64,000 nt of DNA from Tersicoccus sp. Bi-70 (GCF_001968825.1 NZ_MIEU01000014.1:186001-250000); one strand, 5' to 3'; counted from the stretch's first letter, positions 33,688 to 43,035 are shown. Numbers and translations: made by a program. Notes: a model not told the origin generated them from the letters alone.

Positions 33688-34479
33688 ATGCGTACAGCAC
33701 TGGCCCAGATCACCAGCGGACCCGATCTCGAGGAGAACCTCGCGCTGGTCCGCGAGTACACCGCCCGGGCGGCGGCCGAGGGAGCACGCCTCGTCGTCTT
33801 CCCCGAGGCGACGATGCGCGCCTTCGGGCACCGCCTGACGGACATCGCCGAGCCGGTCGACGGGCCGTGGGCGACCGCGGTGCGGCAGATCGCCGCCGAG
33901 CACGACGTCACGGTCGTCGTCGGCATGTTCACCCCGGGCGCGGACGGGAAGGTGCGCAACACCCTGCTCGCCACCGGCCCCGGCGTGGACGCGCACTACG
34001 ACAAGATCCACCTCTTCGACGCGTTCGGGTTCGCGGAGTCGGACACCGTCGACGCCGGGGACGCGCCGGTGACGTTCACGGTCGACGGCGTGACCGTGGG
34101 CCTGGCCACCTGCTACGACGTGCGCTTCCCGGCGCTGTTCACCCGGCTCGCGAACGAGGGCGCCCAGGTGATCGCCGTCTGCGCGTCCTGGGGCGCCGGC
34201 CCGTCCAAGACCGAGCAGTGGGACCTGCTGGTGCGGGCCCGCGCCCTGGACGCGACCGCGTACGTCGCGGCGGCGGGCCAGGCCGACCCGCAGGTCACGG
34301 GCGTCCCGGTCAAGGACGGCGCCCCGACCGGCGTCGGCCACAGCGCACTGATCGATCCGCTGGGCTTCCCCGTCGCCGTCCTCGAGGGTCAGGCCGATCT
34401 GCTCGTCGTGGACGTCGATCCCGACGTCGTCGCGCAGACCCGCCGCACGCTGCCGGTCCTGGCCAACGCCCGGCTCTGA
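33688..34479 (+). CDS. Carbon-nitrogen hydrolase (nitrilase superfamily)
   Basis: A 263-residue single-domain nitrilase-superfamily protein with the complete triad Glu40 (VVFPEATM), Lys106 (YDKIHLFDAFG) and Cys142 (LATCYDVRFP). These residues and the length match the omega-amidase/Nit-like branch that hydrolyses small amides. It is cytosolic. The start is ATG 33688 after GAGGAGGA; an ATG at 33658 lies inside the operator and is unlikely. It is divergent from gntR, so it probably feeds amide-derived acids into the pxp route. Confidence 0.92.
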   Translation: MRTALAQITSGPDLEENLALVREYTARAAAEGARLVVFPEATMRAFGHRLTDIAEPVDGPWATAVRQIAAEHDVTVVVGMFTPGADGKVRNTLLATGPGVDAHYDKIHLFDAFGFAESDTVDAGDAPVTFTVDGVTVGLATCYDVRFPALFTRLANEGAQVIAVCASWGAGPSKTEQWDLLVRARALDATAYVAAAGQADPQVTGVPVKDGAPTGVGHSALIDPLGFPVAVLEGQADLLVVDVDPDVVAQTRRTLPVLANARL

Positions 34480-34533
34480 CCGGGTGCTCCGGGCGTCGGG
34501 TTCGTCCGGCGGGCCGGGAGTATCCTGACGGGC

Positions 34534-35181
34534 ATGAGCGAGAAGCCCAGCTCTTCAGCACCCCGACCGCACCGCCCCGTGCAGATGGATCCCGCGGGAT
34601 TCGAGTCGTACGAGGGGGGCGCGGATCCCGTCCGGATCTCCGAGGCGGCGCACCTGGCCGCCCGCGCTCTCGTCCGCCACGGCCGCGCGTCCGAGGACCC
34701 CGAGGTGACCCGCCGGCTGGTCAAGCTCGCCGACAAGCAGGGGCTGGAGGCGATCGCCGAGATGTGGGCGGAGAGCCCCGCCCGCTCGCTGCCCGGTGCC
34801 CTCTGGCGGCTGTACGCGATCCGGGCCTCCGCGCAGCGTGACCCGCAGCGGATCGCCGAGTTCTTCAAGTCCGGTCAGGCGAAGGCGCAGGTCGCCAACG
34901 TGGTCGCCGGGGTGGCCGAGCCGCCCGGGGCGGTCGAGATGCGGGAGATGGCGGACGCGATCCTCTCCGGCGCCTTCGACGGGGAGTTCGACGTCGCCCT
35001 CGAGCGCAGCGCCGCCTTCTGCCGGGTGGTCGCCCTCGGGCAGGCGAACTTCGCCGACGACGCGGAGACCAGCAAGCCCGACTACGCCACCGAGCTCACC
35101 CGGCGCTCGCACCGGCTGATCAAGACGGCGGAGGACCTGGAGGCATCGGCGGAGGCCTGGCGCCGCGGCCACCTGGACTGA
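34534..35181 (+). CDS. Conserved actinobacterial protein of unknown function
   Basis: A 215-residue soluble, mostly helical protein. Clear blocks are GGADPVRISEAAHLAARAL, PGALWRLYAIRASAQRDP, AEFFKSGQAKAQVANVVAG and SKPDYATELTRRSHRLIKTA. I recall uncharacterised actinobacterial relatives, and no enzyme motif is seen. TATCCT lies seven bases before the ATG with no ribosome site, so it is a candidate leaderless gene. Confidence 0.78.
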   Translation: MSEKPSSSAPRPHRPVQMDPAGFESYEGGADPVRISEAAHLAARALVRHGRASEDPEVTRRLVKLADKQGLEAIAEMWAESPARSLPGALWRLYAIRASAQRDPQRIAEFFKSGQAKAQVANVVAGVAEPPGAVEMREMADAILSGAFDGEFDVALERSAAFCRVVALGQANFADDAETSKPDYATELTRRSHRLIKTAEDLEASAEAWRRGHLD

Positions 35182-35268
35182 TCTCGTCCGGGCCGACCCA
35201 CCCGGACGGTGGTCGCCGGCGGGTCGCCGGACCGGCGTCGTCCACCCCACGCCGATAGGCTGGAACGC

Positions 35269-36744
35269 ATGCAGATCCGGCCAGAGGACCAGCCCGACGA
35301 GACCACCGGCGCCCGCAGGACGCGCGGATCGTCCACGTCGCCGACCGAGCCGATCGCCACGTCGTCGTGGGACCGGACGCAGGCCATCGACCGGCCCGAC
35401 CTCGACGGCGGAGCCCCCACCCAGGTGAACCCGACCACGCCGCTGAACCGCTCCGGCAAGAGCCGCAGAAGCGACGGCCCGGACTACAGCAACTGGTACG
35501 AATCCGACCTGTACGTCTCCGAGGACGACGGCGGCGACGAGGGCGTGGACGAGACGCCCACCCGGCCGATCGCGTCCACCGGTCGCGGATCCGCGGGCAC
35601 CCGCGAGCCGGTCGGCGACCGCACCGAGGCGTTCGACCGGGCCGAGGCGCCGTCACGCCGGGACGAGCGGGAGACGACGGCCCCGCAGCCGATCAGCAGC
35701 GAGCGAGCCGCCTGGGGCGAGGACGACCAGGACGCGGATCCGGACGACCGGTATCCCGATGACCAGGACGACCAGAACGGCCGGGGCCGGCGCGGTCGCG
35801 CGGCTGCCCTGCGATCCGACCGCCTCGACCGGGACGACCGCGTCGACGACCGGGCATTCGTCAGCGCACGCGACCCGTACCGGGCGAGCATCGGCGCGAA
35901 GCTGGGCCTGCTGGTGCTGGGTCTGCTGCTCGCCGTGATCGCCGCCCTGCTGCTCGGCATGAACGGGACCGCCGCCGCGCCCTCGGTCCGCGCCGGCGCC
36001 CCGCTGGGCGGGGGCCTGCTCGCGGTGCTGGGCTTCGGCGCCGGCGTGCTGTGTGTGGCGGTCGTGCTCATCGCCGGTCGCACCAGTTCCACGGCACCCC
36101 TGATGGGCTCGCTGATCGGCCTGCCGGCTCTGGTCGCCCTGTTCAGCGGCGACGCCGCCGCGCTGGTCCGCGGCCAGCTGACGTCGTGGTCGGTGCCGGG
36201 CCCGATGGCGGAGGCGTTCGTGCGCCCGGAGACGGCGCTGGCCGGCGTCCTGCTGTTCCTGATCGGTGTCGCCTTCTCCACCCGTCGCCGCGCCGAGGAC
36301 CTGGCCGGCCCCGTCAGCTCGTTCTTCCTCGGCCTGTTCTCGACCATCTGCTTCCTCCCCGGGCTGGCGCTGTTCTGCCTCGGGACCCAGGAGAACCTGC
36401 TCCGCTCGTTCGCCCAGGCGGGCTGGCCCTCGGCCGAGGTCACCCGGCCGCTCTCCCTCGTCCTCGGCATCGTGCTGATGGCCATCGGGGTGGCGTGCAC
36501 GTCGCGGGCGCCCGGCGGCATGGTGGTCGCCGGCGTGCTGGTCCTCGTCGTCGCCCTCGCGGCCGGCTTCCTCTTCCTCGCCGGTTCGACCGTGCTGCCC
36601 GCGGGCGTGTTCGGCGTCGTGCAGCGCGACGTCACCGCGACAGCGCCGCTCGCGGCGCTGCTGGCGGGCCTCAGCCTGCTCGTGGCGTCCTTCGCCGGCC
36701 TGTCGCTGGGCCGGGAACCCGAGCGGTCCGCCGATTGGTATTGA
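35269..36744 (+). CDS. Membrane protein with long acidic disordered N-terminus
   Basis: A 491-residue protein. Residues 1-205 are hydrophilic, rich in Asp/Glu/Arg/Ser/Thr/Pro, with DNWYESDLYVS-like text at about 78-87 and runs of acidic residues (DDQDADPDDRYPDDQDDQNG) before a basic patch. From about 210 there are seven or eight hydrophobic helices. I do not recognise the family; Micrococcaceae have similar membrane proteins with disordered tails. The ATG at 35269 follows TAGGCT by seven bases and has no ribosome site, suggesting a leaderless mRNA. Confidence 0.78.
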   Translation: MQIRPEDQPDETTGARRTRGSSTSPTEPIATSSWDRTQAIDRPDLDGGAPTQVNPTTPLNRSGKSRRSDGPDYSNWYESDLYVSEDDGGDEGVDETPTRPIASTGRGSAGTREPVGDRTEAFDRAEAPSRRDERETTAPQPISSERAAWGEDDQDADPDDRYPDDQDDQNGRGRRGRAAALRSDRLDRDDRVDDRAFVSARDPYRASIGAKLGLLVLGLLLAVIAALLLGMNGTAAAPSVRAGAPLGGGLLAVLGFGAGVLCVAVVLIAGRTSSTAPLMGSLIGLPALVALFSGDAAALVRGQLTSWSVPGPMAEAFVRPETALAGVLLFLIGVAFSTRRRAEDLAGPVSSFFLGLFSTICFLPGLALFCLGTQENLLRSFAQAGWPSAEVTRPLSLVLGIVLMAIGVACTSRAPGGMVVAGVLVLVVALAAGFLFLAGSTVLPAGVFGVVQRDVTATAPLAALLAGLSLLVASFAGLSLGREPERSADWY

Positions 36745-37022
36745 GCCGCTGACCTGCGGTTTCGCGAGCCCCGGCCAAGGCGCTCCCGGTGGTGTTTGAC
36801 AGGGCCCGACGTCGAGGAGTTGACTGAGGCACGGCGTCGAACCGTGGCAGCCCCGGGCTCCAACATATAGCCGCTTCGAGCGGCCTTACGCCGAGAGGCG
36901 CTCCCGGTTCGGCGCCACCTCTCTGCCCGGAGCACGGCCGGGACCTCCGCGACCGGACCACGTGAAGAGGACCGGCGACGGCGTCGCCGCCGGTGTTCAC
37001 GCAGGCCGGTTACAGTGAGCCC
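36745..37022. other. Intergenic stretch with no recognised gene
   Basis: About 278 bases with no convincing ORF. It holds TTGACA (36796-36801) and TTGACT (36820-36825) without well-placed -10 boxes, a small hairpin GCCGC-TTCGA-GCGGC (36872-36886), and a palindromic stretch around 36971-36993. At the end TACAGT precedes the DUF47 GTG by six bases. A small RNA is possible but unsupported. Confidence 0.4.
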
Positions 37023-37640
37023 GTGCGCTTCACGTTGTTCCCCCAGCAGAACGAGGGGATCGAGCTGCTCACCGAGATGGCGCAGCAGCTGGGCGAAGCG
37101 GTCCGCATCCTCGGTGAACTGCTCGGGGCGTCCGTGCAGGACGCCGGCCGGCTCTCCGCCTCCCTCCACGAGCTCGACGCGACCACGGCCAACCTGCAGT
37201 TCGCGCTGCTCACCCGGATGCGGACGAGCCTGATCTCGCCGCTGCCCCGCGAGGACCTCTACGCGCTCGCCGTCCACATCACCGGCGTGATGACGAGCCT
37301 GGACGCCGCGGGCCACCTGATCGAGCTGCACCGGTTGACCGGCCTGTCCCGGCGCCCCGCGGAGCAGCTCGAGGTGATCAGCCAGCAGGTCGACAGCACC
37401 ACCCGGGCGATGCGCCGGCTCACCACCCTGGACGAGCTGGAGGACTACTGGATCGAGGTGCACCGGCTCTCGCGCCGGGCGGAGAGCACCCACCGCAAGC
37501 ACCTGGCCGAGCTGCTCGCCGAGCACACGCAGACCGGCTTCGAACGGCACCGCTTCCTCGCCGACCAGCTGGTCGAGACCACCCGGCGGCTGCGGGACAT
37601 GGCCAGCGACGTCGGGCAGATCATCGTGCGGGAAACCTAG
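37023..37640 (+). CDS. DUF47 (PhoU-like) phosphate transport accessory protein
   Basis: A 205-residue helical protein of the DUF47/PhoU-like family, which partners Pit-type phosphate transporters. Visible features are an N-terminal RFTLFPQQNEGIELL, regularly spaced heptad-like helices, and Asp/Glu/His positions that could bind metals (TLDELEDYWIEVHRL). GTG 37023 is chosen because residues before it are not family-like. TACAGT lies six bases upstream, so it may be leaderless. The pit gene starts two bases after the stop. Confidence 0.9.
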   Translation: MRFTLFPQQNEGIELLTEMAQQLGEAVRILGELLGASVQDAGRLSASLHELDATTANLQFALLTRMRTSLISPLPREDLYALAVHITGVMTSLDAAGHLIELHRLTGLSRRPAEQLEVISQQVDSTTRAMRRLTTLDELEDYWIEVHRLSRRAESTHRKHLAELLAEHTQTGFERHRFLADQLVETTRRLRDMASDVGQIIVRET

Positions 37641-37642
37641 AG

Positions 37643-38662
37643 GTGTCGCTGCTGCTCGTCATCACCCTCGTGGTGAGTGGGGCCCTCGTGTTCATCGCCG
37701 GCTTCCACGACGTCTCCAACTCGATCGCGACGGCCGTCCGCACGCACGCGCTCAGCCCCTCGATCGCCGTCCTGGTGGCGGCCGTCTTCAACGCCTTCGG
37801 CTGCGTGGCCGGCACCGCCCTCGGCTCGACCGTCGCCGACTGGCTGATCCTGCCGGACGGCCCGTTCAATCTGGGCGTGCTGTTGTGCGGCGTGCTCGCC
37901 GCGTGCTGCTGGGGCCTGCTGACGTACTGGTGGTCGCTGCCCTCATCCACGACGCACGCGCTCGTCTCGGGGCTGGTGGGGGCGTCCGTGGCCACCGTGC
38001 TGCTCGGCCACGAGGCGCTCGACGGGGTGGACGGTCAGTTCTGGCTCGCGGTCGCCCTGCCGCTGCTCGCGACCCCGGTCGTGGCCTTCGTGCTCAGCTT
38101 CGCCGCCGTCGCCCTGTTCGGCTATCTCGACCGCAACGCGGAGGTCCACTTCCTCTCCGCCCGCAACCGCGCGGCCCTGGCCGTCGGATCCGCCGTCGTC
38201 GCCCTCGGTCACGGCATGCAGACCGGGCTGCGCTCGATCACGGTGATGACCGCCGCCCTGATCACCGCCGGCGTGGCGGACCGGGACGGCGGCCCGGTCG
38301 GCGCCGTCGTCGCGGCGGTGGCCCTGATCGGGGCGGCGGGCTGCCTCACCGGGGGCTGGCGCATCACCCACACCCTCGGGTACCGCCTGGTGCGCATCGA
38401 CCCGCTGCGGGCCATGGTCACGCAGTGGATCAGCGCCGCGCTCATGTTCGGTGGGACGACCGTCCTGGACGTGCCCGTCTCGAGCAGTCAGACCGTGGCG
38501 GCCGGGCTGCTCGGTACCGCGGCCAACCACCGGTTCGTGGCGATCAACCGGCCACTGGCCACCCGCATCGTCGGCATCTGGGTGCTCACCGTGCCGGCGT
38601 GCCTGCTGCTCGGCGGCGTGCTGTGCCTGGCGATCGACCCGCTCGTGGGCCTGGCGCGCTGA
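37643..38662 (+). CDS. pit: Low-affinity inorganic phosphate transporter, Pit family
   Basis: A 339-residue membrane protein with about ten helices. The two inverted PiT signatures are present: GFHDVSNSIATAVRTHALSP near the N-terminus, with GLLTYWWSLPSSTTHALV, and later ALGHGMQTGLRSITV with TVLDVPVSSSQTVAAGL. It imports metal-phosphate with protons. GTG 37643 is two bases after the DUF47 stop. It converges with pstB only 31 bases away, so low- and high-affinity phosphate uptake loci lie tail to tail. Confidence 0.93.
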   Translation: MSLLLVITLVVSGALVFIAGFHDVSNSIATAVRTHALSPSIAVLVAAVFNAFGCVAGTALGSTVADWLILPDGPFNLGVLLCGVLAACCWGLLTYWWSLPSSTTHALVSGLVGASVATVLLGHEALDGVDGQFWLAVALPLLATPVVAFVLSFAAVALFGYLDRNAEVHFLSARNRAALAVGSAVVALGHGMQTGLRSITVMTAALITAGVADRDGGPVGAVVAAVALIGAAGCLTGGWRITHTLGYRLVRIDPLRAMVTQWISAALMFGGTTVLDVPVSSSQTVAAGLLGTAANHRFVAINRPLATRIVGIWVLTVPACLLLGGVLCLAIDPLVGLAR

Positions 38663-38693
38663 CCAGCCCTGCCCACTGACCAGCCGGCGCGGA

Positions 38694-39473
38694 TCACCCG
38701 AAGCGGCCGGAGACGTAGTCCTCGGTGGCCTTCACGGACGGGTTGTTGAAGATCGTCCTGGTGTCCGCGTACTCGATCAGCTTGCCGGGCTTGCCGGTGC
38801 CGGCGATGTTGAAGAACGCCGTCTTGTCCGACACGCGCGCCGCCTGCTGCATGTTGTGCGTGACGATGACGACCGTGTACTTCTCCTTGAGCTCGTTGAT
38901 CAGGTCCTCGACCGCGAGCGTGGAGATGGGGTCCAGGGCCGAGCAGGGCTCGTCCATGAGGATGACGTCCGGCTGCACCGCGATGGTGCGGGCGATGCAC
39001 AGGCGCTGCTGCTGGCCGCCGGAGAGGCCGGAGCCCGGCTTGTCGAGGCGGTCCTTGACCTCGTTCCACAGGTTGGCGCCGCGCAGGGAGGTCTCGACGA
39101 TCTCCTCCTCGGCCCTCTTGCCGAGCCGCTTGCCGTTCAGCTTCACGCCGGCGAGCACGTTGTCCCGGATGGACATGGTCGGGAAGGGGTTGGGGCGCTG
39201 GAACACCATCCCGACCTGGCTGCGCACGGTCACCGGGTCGACGCCGGGCGCGTAGATGTCGTCACCGTCGAGCAGCATCTTGCCTTCGACGTGGGCGCCC
39301 GGCAGCACCTCGTGCATCCGGTTGATGGTGCGCAGGAACGTCGTCTTGCCGCAGCCGGAGGGTCCGATGAACGCCGTCACGGAGCGCGGCTCGATGCTGA
39401 TCGAGACGCCCTCCACGGCGAGGAACTTCGAGTAGTAGACGTTCAGATCGTCCACGTCGATGCGCTTGGACAC
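38694..39473 (-). CDS. pstB: Phosphate ABC transporter ATPase PstB
   Basis: A 259-residue ABC ATPase of standard PstB length: Walker [10 protein letters not shown] (about 38-46), the Q-loop in [15 protein letters not shown] (PstB-specific text), signature LSGGQQQR, Walker B ILMDEP and the switch His in [10 protein letters not shown]. It energises phosphate import with PstC/PstA. It is the last gene of pstSCAB, 39 bases after pstA. The operon carries no phoU, though a PhoU-like DUF47 gene is nearby. Confidence 0.97.
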   Translation of the reverse strand: MSKRIDVDDLNVYYSKFLAVEGVSISIEPRSVTAFIGPSGCGKTTFLRTINRMHEVLPGAHVEGKMLLDGDDIYAPGVDPVTVRSQVGMVFQRPNPFPTMSIRDNVLAGVKLNGKRLGKRAEEEIVETSLRGANLWNEVKDRLDKPGSGLSGGQQQRLCIARTIAVQPDVILMDEPCSALDPISTLAVEDLINELKEKYTVVIVTHNMQQAARVSDKTAFFNIAGTGKPGKLIEYADTRTIFNNPSVKATEDYVSGRFG

Positions 39474-39512
39474 GGTACTTCCTTCAGGTTCGGAGGCTGC
39501 TGACCGGTGCGG

Positions 39513-40619
39513 TCATCGGCCGGAGGTCTTGGGGGCGAAGAGGCGGGCGATCAGGCGGGCGACGAGGTTGAGCAGCATCACCAGCACGATCAGGATCAGC
39601 GCGGCCGCCCAGGCCCGCTGTTCGCTGGGGCCCGGGTTCGTCGGCGACGTCGGCGTCAGGATCTGCGTGTAGATGTACGCGGGCAGGGACTGCATCCATC
39701 CTGAGAACACGTTGCCGTTGATGCCGGTGGCGAAGCCCGCCGTGACGATCAGCGGCGCCGTCTCCCCGATCACGCGGGAGATCGCCAGGGTCACGCCGGA
39801 CGCGATGCCCGAGATCGCCGTCGGGATCACCACCTTGAGGATGGTGCGCCACTTGCGCACGCCGAGGGCATAGGCCGCCTCCCGCAGCTCGTTCGGGACG
39901 ATCCGCAGCATCTCCTCCGCCGAGCGGACGACGGTGGGGATCATCAGCACCGACAGGGCGATGGCGCCGACGATGCCGGCCTTGAAGCCCGGCCCGAGGA
40001 TCAGCCCGAAGAGGGCGGCGGCGAACAGGCCGGCCACGATCGACGGAATGCCGGTCATCACGTCGACGAAGAACGTGATGGCGCGCGACAGGGTCCGGCC
40101 CTGGCCGTACTCGACGAGGTAGACGGCGGTCAGCAGGCCGATCGGGACCGAGATCACCGTTGCCCACACGGTGATCAGGATGCTGCCGAGGATGGCGTGG
40201 TAGGCGCCGCCGAGGACCGCGGTGCCCTCCCGCACGGCGCGGTTGTCCTGCGCGCCGGTCATCCCGTTCATCGAGGTGCCCAGGAAGTTGGCGGTCAGCC
40301 CGGGAATGCCCTTGCCCAGCACCGTCCAGATCACCGAGAGCAGCGGGAGCAGCGCGACGATGAACGCCGCGACGATGAGCGCCGAGACGAGGGCGTCGAC
40401 GCCCTTGCGCCGTCCCTCCACGAGCCCGACCGTCACCGGCCAGCCGATGACGAACAGGACGGCGGCGAAGAGGATCCAGCCGACCAGGGAGAAGCCGATC
40501 AGGGAGGACAGGGCGGCCCCGAGGACGAGGGCGGCGGCGAGCACCGCCCACCGGGACCAGCCGGGCAGCTTGCCCCGGGTGAGGGCCGAACGGCCGCGGA
40601 TCTGTGTGGTGGCGGTCAT
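39513..40619 (-). CDS. pstA: Phosphate ABC transporter permease PstA
   Basis: A 368-residue permease, longer than E. coli PstA because of an N-terminal extension (about 60 residues) with two additional hydrophobic segments. The core has the EAA loop NELREAAYALGVRKWRTI and the conserved DVMTGIPSIVAGLF, GVTLAISRVIGETAPL. The ATG overlaps the pstC stop by four bases. Confidence 0.95.
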   Translation of the reverse strand: MTATTQIRGRSALTRGKLPGWSRWAVLAAALVLGAALSSLIGFSLVGWILFAAVLFVIGWPVTVGLVEGRRKGVDALVSALIVAAFIVALLPLLSVIWTVLGKGIPGLTANFLGTSMNGMTGAQDNRAVREGTAVLGGAYHAILGSILITVWATVISVPIGLLTAVYLVEYGQGRTLSRAITFFVDVMTGIPSIVAGLFAAALFGLILGPGFKAGIVGAIALSVLMIPTVVRSAEEMLRIVPNELREAAYALGVRKWRTILKVVIPTAISGIASGVTLAISRVIGETAPLIVTAGFATGINGNVFSGWMQSLPAYIYTQILTPTSPTNPGPSEQRAWAAALILIVLVMLLNLVARLIARLFAPKTSGR

Positions 40620-41575
40620 CCGTTCGCTCCTGAGAACTCCTGGTGGCGGCTGATGATCCAGCGGGCGATCATGTTCACCGCGAGGGTGATGACGAACAGC
40701 ACGAGGCCGGCGGCGATCAACTCGGAGAGCCGCAGCCCGAACGCCTCGGGGAAGTTCAGGGCGATCTCGGCGGCGATGGTCTGGTTGCCGGACTGGACCA
40801 GGCTGGCCTTCAGGCCGCCGGAGGAGAGGACCATGGCGACGGCCATGGTCTCGCCCAGCGCCCGGCCGAGGGCGAGCATGATCGAGCTGATGATGCCGGC
40901 GCGTGCGAACGGCAGCACCGACATGCGGATCATCTCCCAGCGCGTGGCGCCGAGCGCGAGCGCGGCCTCCTCGTGCAGCTTGGGGGTCTGCAGGAAGATC
41001 TCCCGCGACAGCGAGGTGATGATCGGCAGGATCATGACGGCGAGCACGATGCCCGCGGTCAGCATGGTCTTGCCCGTGCCCGAGGCGGGACCGGCGAAGA
41101 GCGGGATCCAGCCGGCGTAGGTGGCCAGCCAGTCGTAGACCGGCACCAGCGCGGGCGCCAGGAAGGCGATGCCCCACGCGCCGTAGACCACGGAGGGGAT
41201 CGCCGCCAGCAGGTCGATCAGGTAGCCCAGGCCGTTGGCGATCCGCCGGGCGGCGTAGTGCGAGATGAACAGGGCCACGCCGATCCCGATCGGGGTGGCG
41301 ATCACCAGGGCGATGGCCGAGGCGATCAGGGTGCCGATCACCAGCGGGAAGATGTACGTGCCGAAGCCCGCGCCCCCACTGATGTCGGCCGGGTTCGCGC
41401 CGAAGGTCGGCAGCGCCTGGACGAGCAGGAAGAGGGCGACGGCGAACAGCACGACGAGGATGAGGATCCCCGCCGCGAGCGCGGCGCCCGAGAAGACCTT
41501 GTCCCCGGCCCGGCCGGAGCCGTCCCGTTCGGGAGCGGAGCTGGCCCCCACCAGCTGATTCCTCGTCAGTGACAC
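40616..41575 (-). CDS. pstC: Phosphate ABC transporter permease PstC
   Basis: A 319-residue permease with about six helices. Family marks are DLLAAIPSVVYGAWGI, the EAA loop HEEAALALGATRWEMIR and MLALGRALGETMAVAM. It is the membrane partner of PstA. It starts 104 bases downstream of pstS, after an attenuator-like hairpin. Confidence 0.96.
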   Translation of the reverse strand: MSLTRNQLVGASSAPERDGSGRAGDKVFSGAALAAGILILVVLFAVALFLLVQALPTFGANPADISGGAGFGTYIFPLVIGTLIASAIALVIATPIGIGVALFISHYAARRIANGLGYLIDLLAAIPSVVYGAWGIAFLAPALVPVYDWLATYAGWIPLFAGPASGTGKTMLTAGIVLAVMILPIITSLSREIFLQTPKLHEEAALALGATRWEMIRMSVLPFARAGIISSIMLALGRALGETMAVAMVLSSGGLKASLVQSGNQTIAAEIALNFPEAFGLRLSELIAAGLVLFVITLAVNMIARWIISRHQEFSGANG

Positions 41576-41626
41576 TCGTCATTCGCCTTTCACGACGTCG
41601 GTCGCATCGGTTGCCGGTCAACCACA

Positions 41627-41662
41627 CAGGTGCCCTGCCCGAGGTTCCGGGCAGGGCACCTG
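41627..41662 (-). terminator. Perfect 15-bp hairpin between pstS and pstC
   Basis: The arms caggtgccctgcccg (41627-41641) and its exact complement (41648-41662) flank a six-base loop, 17 bases beyond the pstS stop. In the pst operon context it is best read as a partial terminator or 3' stabiliser that raises pstS mRNA over pstCAB. Confidence 0.85.
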
Positions 41663-41678
41663 AAGAAGTGGAGACCGA

Positions 41679-42806
41679 TCAGGAAGCGACCTTGATGGAG
41701 GCGACCGCGGCCTTGGCCTGCTCGCTCAGCTTGGAGGACAGCGGGGCGTTGCCGGCCGAGTCGGCGGCATCCTTCTGGCCCTGCTCGCTGACCACATAGT
41801 TCTCGAACGCCTTGACCAGGTCAACCGTCTTCTGGTCCTTGTAGGTGCTGCACACGACGTGGTAGGAGACCAGGACCACCGGGTAGGCGGAGGAGTCCTT
41901 GGGGACGCGGTCCAGCTTCAGCGCGATGTCGTGCTCGGCGCGGCCGTCCTCGACCGAGGAGAGCTCGACGGCCTTGGCCGCGGCCTCGGGGGAGATGCCG
42001 ACCCAGGCGTCGCCGACCTTGACCTTCGCCTTGCCCAGCGTGCCGGCGATCGCGGACTCGTCAGCGTAGGTGATGGCGCCCTTGGTGTCCGTCACGGTCT
42101 TGACGACGCCCTGGGTGCCCTTGGCGTTCTCGCCGCCGAGCGAGGACGGCCACACACCGTCGGACTTGTCGGTCCAGACCTTCTCCGACGCCTTGTTCAG
42201 GTAGTCGGTGAAGTTCTTGGTGGTGCCCGAGTCGTCGGAGCGGTGCACGGCGGTGATGGCCAGGTCCGGCAGCTGCGCGTTCGGGTTGTCCGCCTTGATG
42301 GCCGCGTCGTTCCAGTTCTTGATCTGGCCGCGGAAGATCTTGGCGATGGTGTCGGGAGCCAGGTTCAGGTCCTGCACGCCCGGGACGTTGAAGGCGACCG
42401 CGATCGGGGAGATGTAGGCCGGGATGTCGAGAGCACCGGTGGTGCACTGCTTCTTCGCCGACTCGAGCTCGTCGGTCTTCATCGCGGCGTCGGTGCCGGC
42501 GAACTGCACGGCGCCGGCGATGAACGCCTTGCGACCCGCGCCGGAGCCGTCCGGGGAGTACTGCACGGTCGCGCCGGAGTTGGCGCTGGAGAAGCCGGCC
42601 TTCCACGCGTCCATGGCCGCGTTCTGCGCGGAGGAGCCGGAGCCGGTCAGGGTGCCGGACACCGAGGCGCCCGCGGAGCTCGACCCGGAGGCAGCGGCGG
42701 AGGACCCGCCGGCCTGGCCGGTGGCGTTGTCCGAGCCGCACGCGGTGAGAGCGAGGGCGCCGACTGCGAGAACGGCCGCAGCCTGACTGACGCGAACAAA
42801 CTTCAC
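41679..42806 (-). CDS. pstS: Phosphate-binding lipoprotein PstS
   Basis: A 375-residue periplasmic-type binding lipoprotein. The signal peptide ends in lipobox LTAC (Cys23) and is followed by a Ser/Ala/Gly linker. The phosphate-binding domain has GSGSSAQ, YSPDGSGAGRKAF, FAGTDAAM and HRSDDSGTTKNF, the classic PstS ligand loops. The GTG start at 42806 follows AGGAAAAGGA. It is the first and probably most expressed gene of pstSCAB, with a PHO box upstream. Confidence 0.96.
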   Translation of the reverse strand: MKFVRVSQAAAVLAVGALALTACGSDNATGQAGGSSAAASGSSSAGASVSGTLTGSGSSAQNAAMDAWKAGFSSANSGATVQYSPDGSGAGRKAFIAGAVQFAGTDAAMKTDELESAKKQCTTGALDIPAYISPIAVAFNVPGVQDLNLAPDTIAKIFRGQIKNWNDAAIKADNPNAQLPDLAITAVHRSDDSGTTKNFTDYLNKASEKVWTDKSDGVWPSSLGGENAKGTQGVVKTVTDTKGAITYADESAIAGTLGKAKVKVGDAWVGISPEAAAKAVELSSVEDGRAEHDIALKLDRVPKDSSAYPVVLVSYHVVCSTYKDQKTVDLVKAFENYVVSEQGQKDAADSAGNAPLSSKLSEQAKAAVASIKVAS

Positions 42807-42914
42807 GATGTAGTCCTTTTCCTAGGATCGATCCGCCCCCGGCCCAATCCGGGGCGACGGTCACGAAGCACAACATGAGTGACGGTAGGCAGGACAGGTG
42901 AAGGGACCGGGCCG

Positions 42915-42936
42915 GTCACCTTAACGGGAGGTTAAC
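42915..42936 (-). promoter_or_regulatory. Candidate PHO box of the pst operon
   Basis: On the minus strand GTTAACCTCCC and GTTAAGGTGAC are adjacent 11-base direct repeats, as in actinobacterial PhoP binding sites (GTTCACC-type repeats). They lie just upstream of the expected -35 position of a promoter whose -10 is TACCGT (42887-42882). This fits PhoP-type activation under phosphate starvation. Confidence 0.7.
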
Positions 42937-43035
42937 GGCGACCAGCGGTTCGCTCCGGAGCAGGTGATCTCCGTCTCTCCGTCCGCGCCCGCGGGTCCGC
43001 GTCGGACGGCCGGATCCCACTCTAGACTGGCGAGC

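Noticed and set aside
36745-37022. Promoter or small RNA at the TTGACA/TTGACT boxes
   Set aside because: No -10 hexamer at 16-18 bases from either box and no terminator-like hairpin at a sensible distance.
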